Source: an uncultured Oscillospiraceae bacterium (GTDB lineage: Bacteria; Bacillota; Clostridia; Oscillospirales; Ruminococcaceae). Taken from it: 64,000 nucleotides of DNA. The notes beneath the pieces were generated by a model that made no database searches, was not told the origin of the DNA, and saw only the letters and a list, made by a program, of their open reading frames with translations. The stretch covers positions 22,148-86,147 of the forward strand of contig CAJTVI010000004.1 of the NCBI GenBank assembly GCA_910579545.1, in the 5' to 3' direction. Shown one piece after another: positions 63,126 through 64,000 of this stretch. A program made the translations under genes and the position numbers. The stretch's first letter is position 1; every line of letters begins with the position of its first letter.

Positions 63126-64000
63126 TTACCCGGCCTGCCGCTTTTTGATCTCCTCGATCATCACCGGAAGCACCTGCAAAGCGTCCCCCACAATGCCAAG
63201 GTCGGCCACCTCAAAGATGGGGGCGTCCTCGTCCTTGTTGATGGCCACCACGTATCCCGCGCCGGACATGCCCGAGACATGCTGGGTGGCCCCCGAAACG
63301 CCGCAGGCGATGTAGAGGGGCGGGGCCACGATCTTGCCGGACTGGCCCACCTGGTGCGCCCGGGAGATCCAGCCCGCCTCGATGGCCGGCCGGGTGGCGC
63401 CGGGCACCCCGCCCAGCAGCTCGGCCAGCTGCCGCACCAGCGCAAAGCCCTCGGCGCTGCCCATGCCGCGGCCGCCGGTCACGATCACCTTGGCCGCCTG
63501 CAGGTCCACCGACTCGGCGATCTCGCGCACCGCCTCGGCCACCTGCGCGCGCAGCGCCTGGGCCGGCGGCTCCACCAAAAACGGGGTCACCGGCCCGGCC
63601 GGGCCGGCCGCCGGCCGGCTGAAGGCGCCGGGCCGCACCGTAAACACCCAGGGCTGGGCCGCCAGGCAAAACTCCCCCAGCACGGTGCCGCCGTAAAGCG
63701 CCGCGGTGCAGTGCAGCCCGTCCTCCTTCGGCTCAAGGGCGGTCACGTCCTGTAAGCAGGCGGCGCCCAGCCGGGCGGCCAGCCGCGCGGTGAGCTCCCG
63801 CCCGGCCGCGCCGCCCCCCGCCAGCAGGGCGGCCGGGGCATACCGCTCCATGGCGGCCTGCAGCGCGCAGACCGCCGCGTCAAAGCATCCCTCGCCAAAG
63901 GCCGGGCCCTCCACGCTTAAAACCTCGTCCGCCAGCACGGCGGCCTTTTGGGCCGCGGCCGCGTTGTCGGCGCCGGCCAGCAGCGCCAGCATCCGGCCGC
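63126..64000 (-). CDS. etfA: Electron transfer flavoprotein alpha subunit (5' end outside window)
   Basis: At least 290 residues; the reading frame is open to the window edge. The C-terminal FAD-binding domain has VIVTGGRGMGSAEGFALVRQ, the SGATQHVSGM motif, VVAINKDEDAPIFEVADLGI and GDALQVLPVMIEEI, which are diagnostic of EtfA. With EtfB it shuttles electrons between acyl-CoA dehydrogenases and other redox enzymes, often with electron bifurcation in butyrate-forming Clostridia. etfB and a dehydrogenase would be expected upstream, beyond the window. Confidence 0.95.
   Translation of the reverse strand, partial: GRMLALLAGADNAAAAQKAAVLADEVLSVEGPAFGEGCFDAAVCALQAAMERYAPAALLAGGGAAGRELTARLAARLGAACLQDVTALEPKEDGLHCTAALYGGTVLGEFCLAAQPWVFTVRPGAFSRPAAGPAGPVTPFLVEPPAQALRAQVAEAVREIAESVDLQAAKVIVTGGRGMGSAEGFALVRQLAELLGGVPGATRPAIEAGWISRAHQVGQSGKIVAPPLYIACGVSGATQHVSGMSGAGYVVAINKDEDAPIFEVADLGIVGDALQVLPVMIEEIKKRQAG

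Overview
The window comes from a GC-rich, Gram-positive-type anaerobe, most likely a motile and sporulating member of the Oscillospiraceae or a related Clostridia family. The evidence is flagellar genes of the Bacillus/Clostridium type (flgM-flgN-flgK-flgL-DUF6470-fliW-csrA), a SpoVT-type sporulation regulator, an hrcA-grpE-dnaK-dnaJ operon with a CIRCE operator, teichoic-acid-type enzymes and a Clostridia-type ATP synthase. No rRNA, tRNA, CRISPR array, complete insertion sequence or prophage was recognised. Very GC-rich coding leaves long open frames on the opposite strand of almost every gene; these were left out.

Layout. (1) 0.1-11 kb, mostly minus strand: late flagellar genes in two blocks (flgM to csrA, and a small chaperone-like gene, fliD, fliS), separated by a convergent plus-strand PilZ-like gene. 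(2) 11.4-17 kb, plus strand: a ParA / ComFB-like / D-Ala-D-Ala carboxypeptidase operon, cheV, and a membrane GT2 polysaccharide synthase. (3) 17-25 kb: a scar of two gene fragments, then divergent envelope operons. On the minus strand are an HTH-LicC-type cytidylyltransferase and a sulfatase/LtaS-like membrane enzyme. On the plus strand are a small YIDPS-motif protein, a signal peptidase I and a YidC insertase fused to a CDP-glycerol glycerophosphotransferase. (4) 25-36 kb: a membrane glycosyltransferase, trmB, an AlaX-type editing protein, a solute-binding-like lipoprotein, malQ, two small unknowns, mtnN and ychF. (5) 36-46.8 kb, plus strand: a NifX-like protein and four paralogous GtrII-type membrane glucosyltransferases, interleaved with an SGNH-hydrolase lipoprotein carrying CCHC zinc knuckles and an ABC exporter. 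(6) 47-53 kb: spoVT, then hrcA-grpE-dnaK-dnaJ. (7) 53-61 kb, minus strand: a complete F-type ATP synthase operon whose c subunit has a two-glutamate, Na+-type ion site. (8) 61.2-64 kb: a 36-bp tandem array in the leader of a GtrB-type bactoprenol-glucosyltransferase gene, then the 3' part of etfA, cut by the window edge.

How it fits together. GtrB would load a sugar onto undecaprenyl phosphate, and the four GtrII paralogs could transfer it outside the membrane onto a wall polymer. The 15.8-24 kb enzymes (LicC-type, LtaS-like, TagF-type, signal peptidase) look like teichoic-acid synthesis and decoration. Together they suggest an elaborate and diversifying cell-surface glycopolymer system. FliW-CsrA next to the flagellar genes suggests post-transcriptional flagellin control, but no flagellin gene lies in the window.

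Intergenic DNA is rich in structure: a 59-bp element present three times without a mismatch, a chain of six hairpins between dnaK and dnaJ, 22-bp G/C palindromes, and two separate 36-bp tandem repeats around gtrB. The most unusual items are the YidC-TagF fusion, the zinc-knuckle lipoprotein inside the GtrII cluster, the two-carboxylate c subunit, and these repeat elements.
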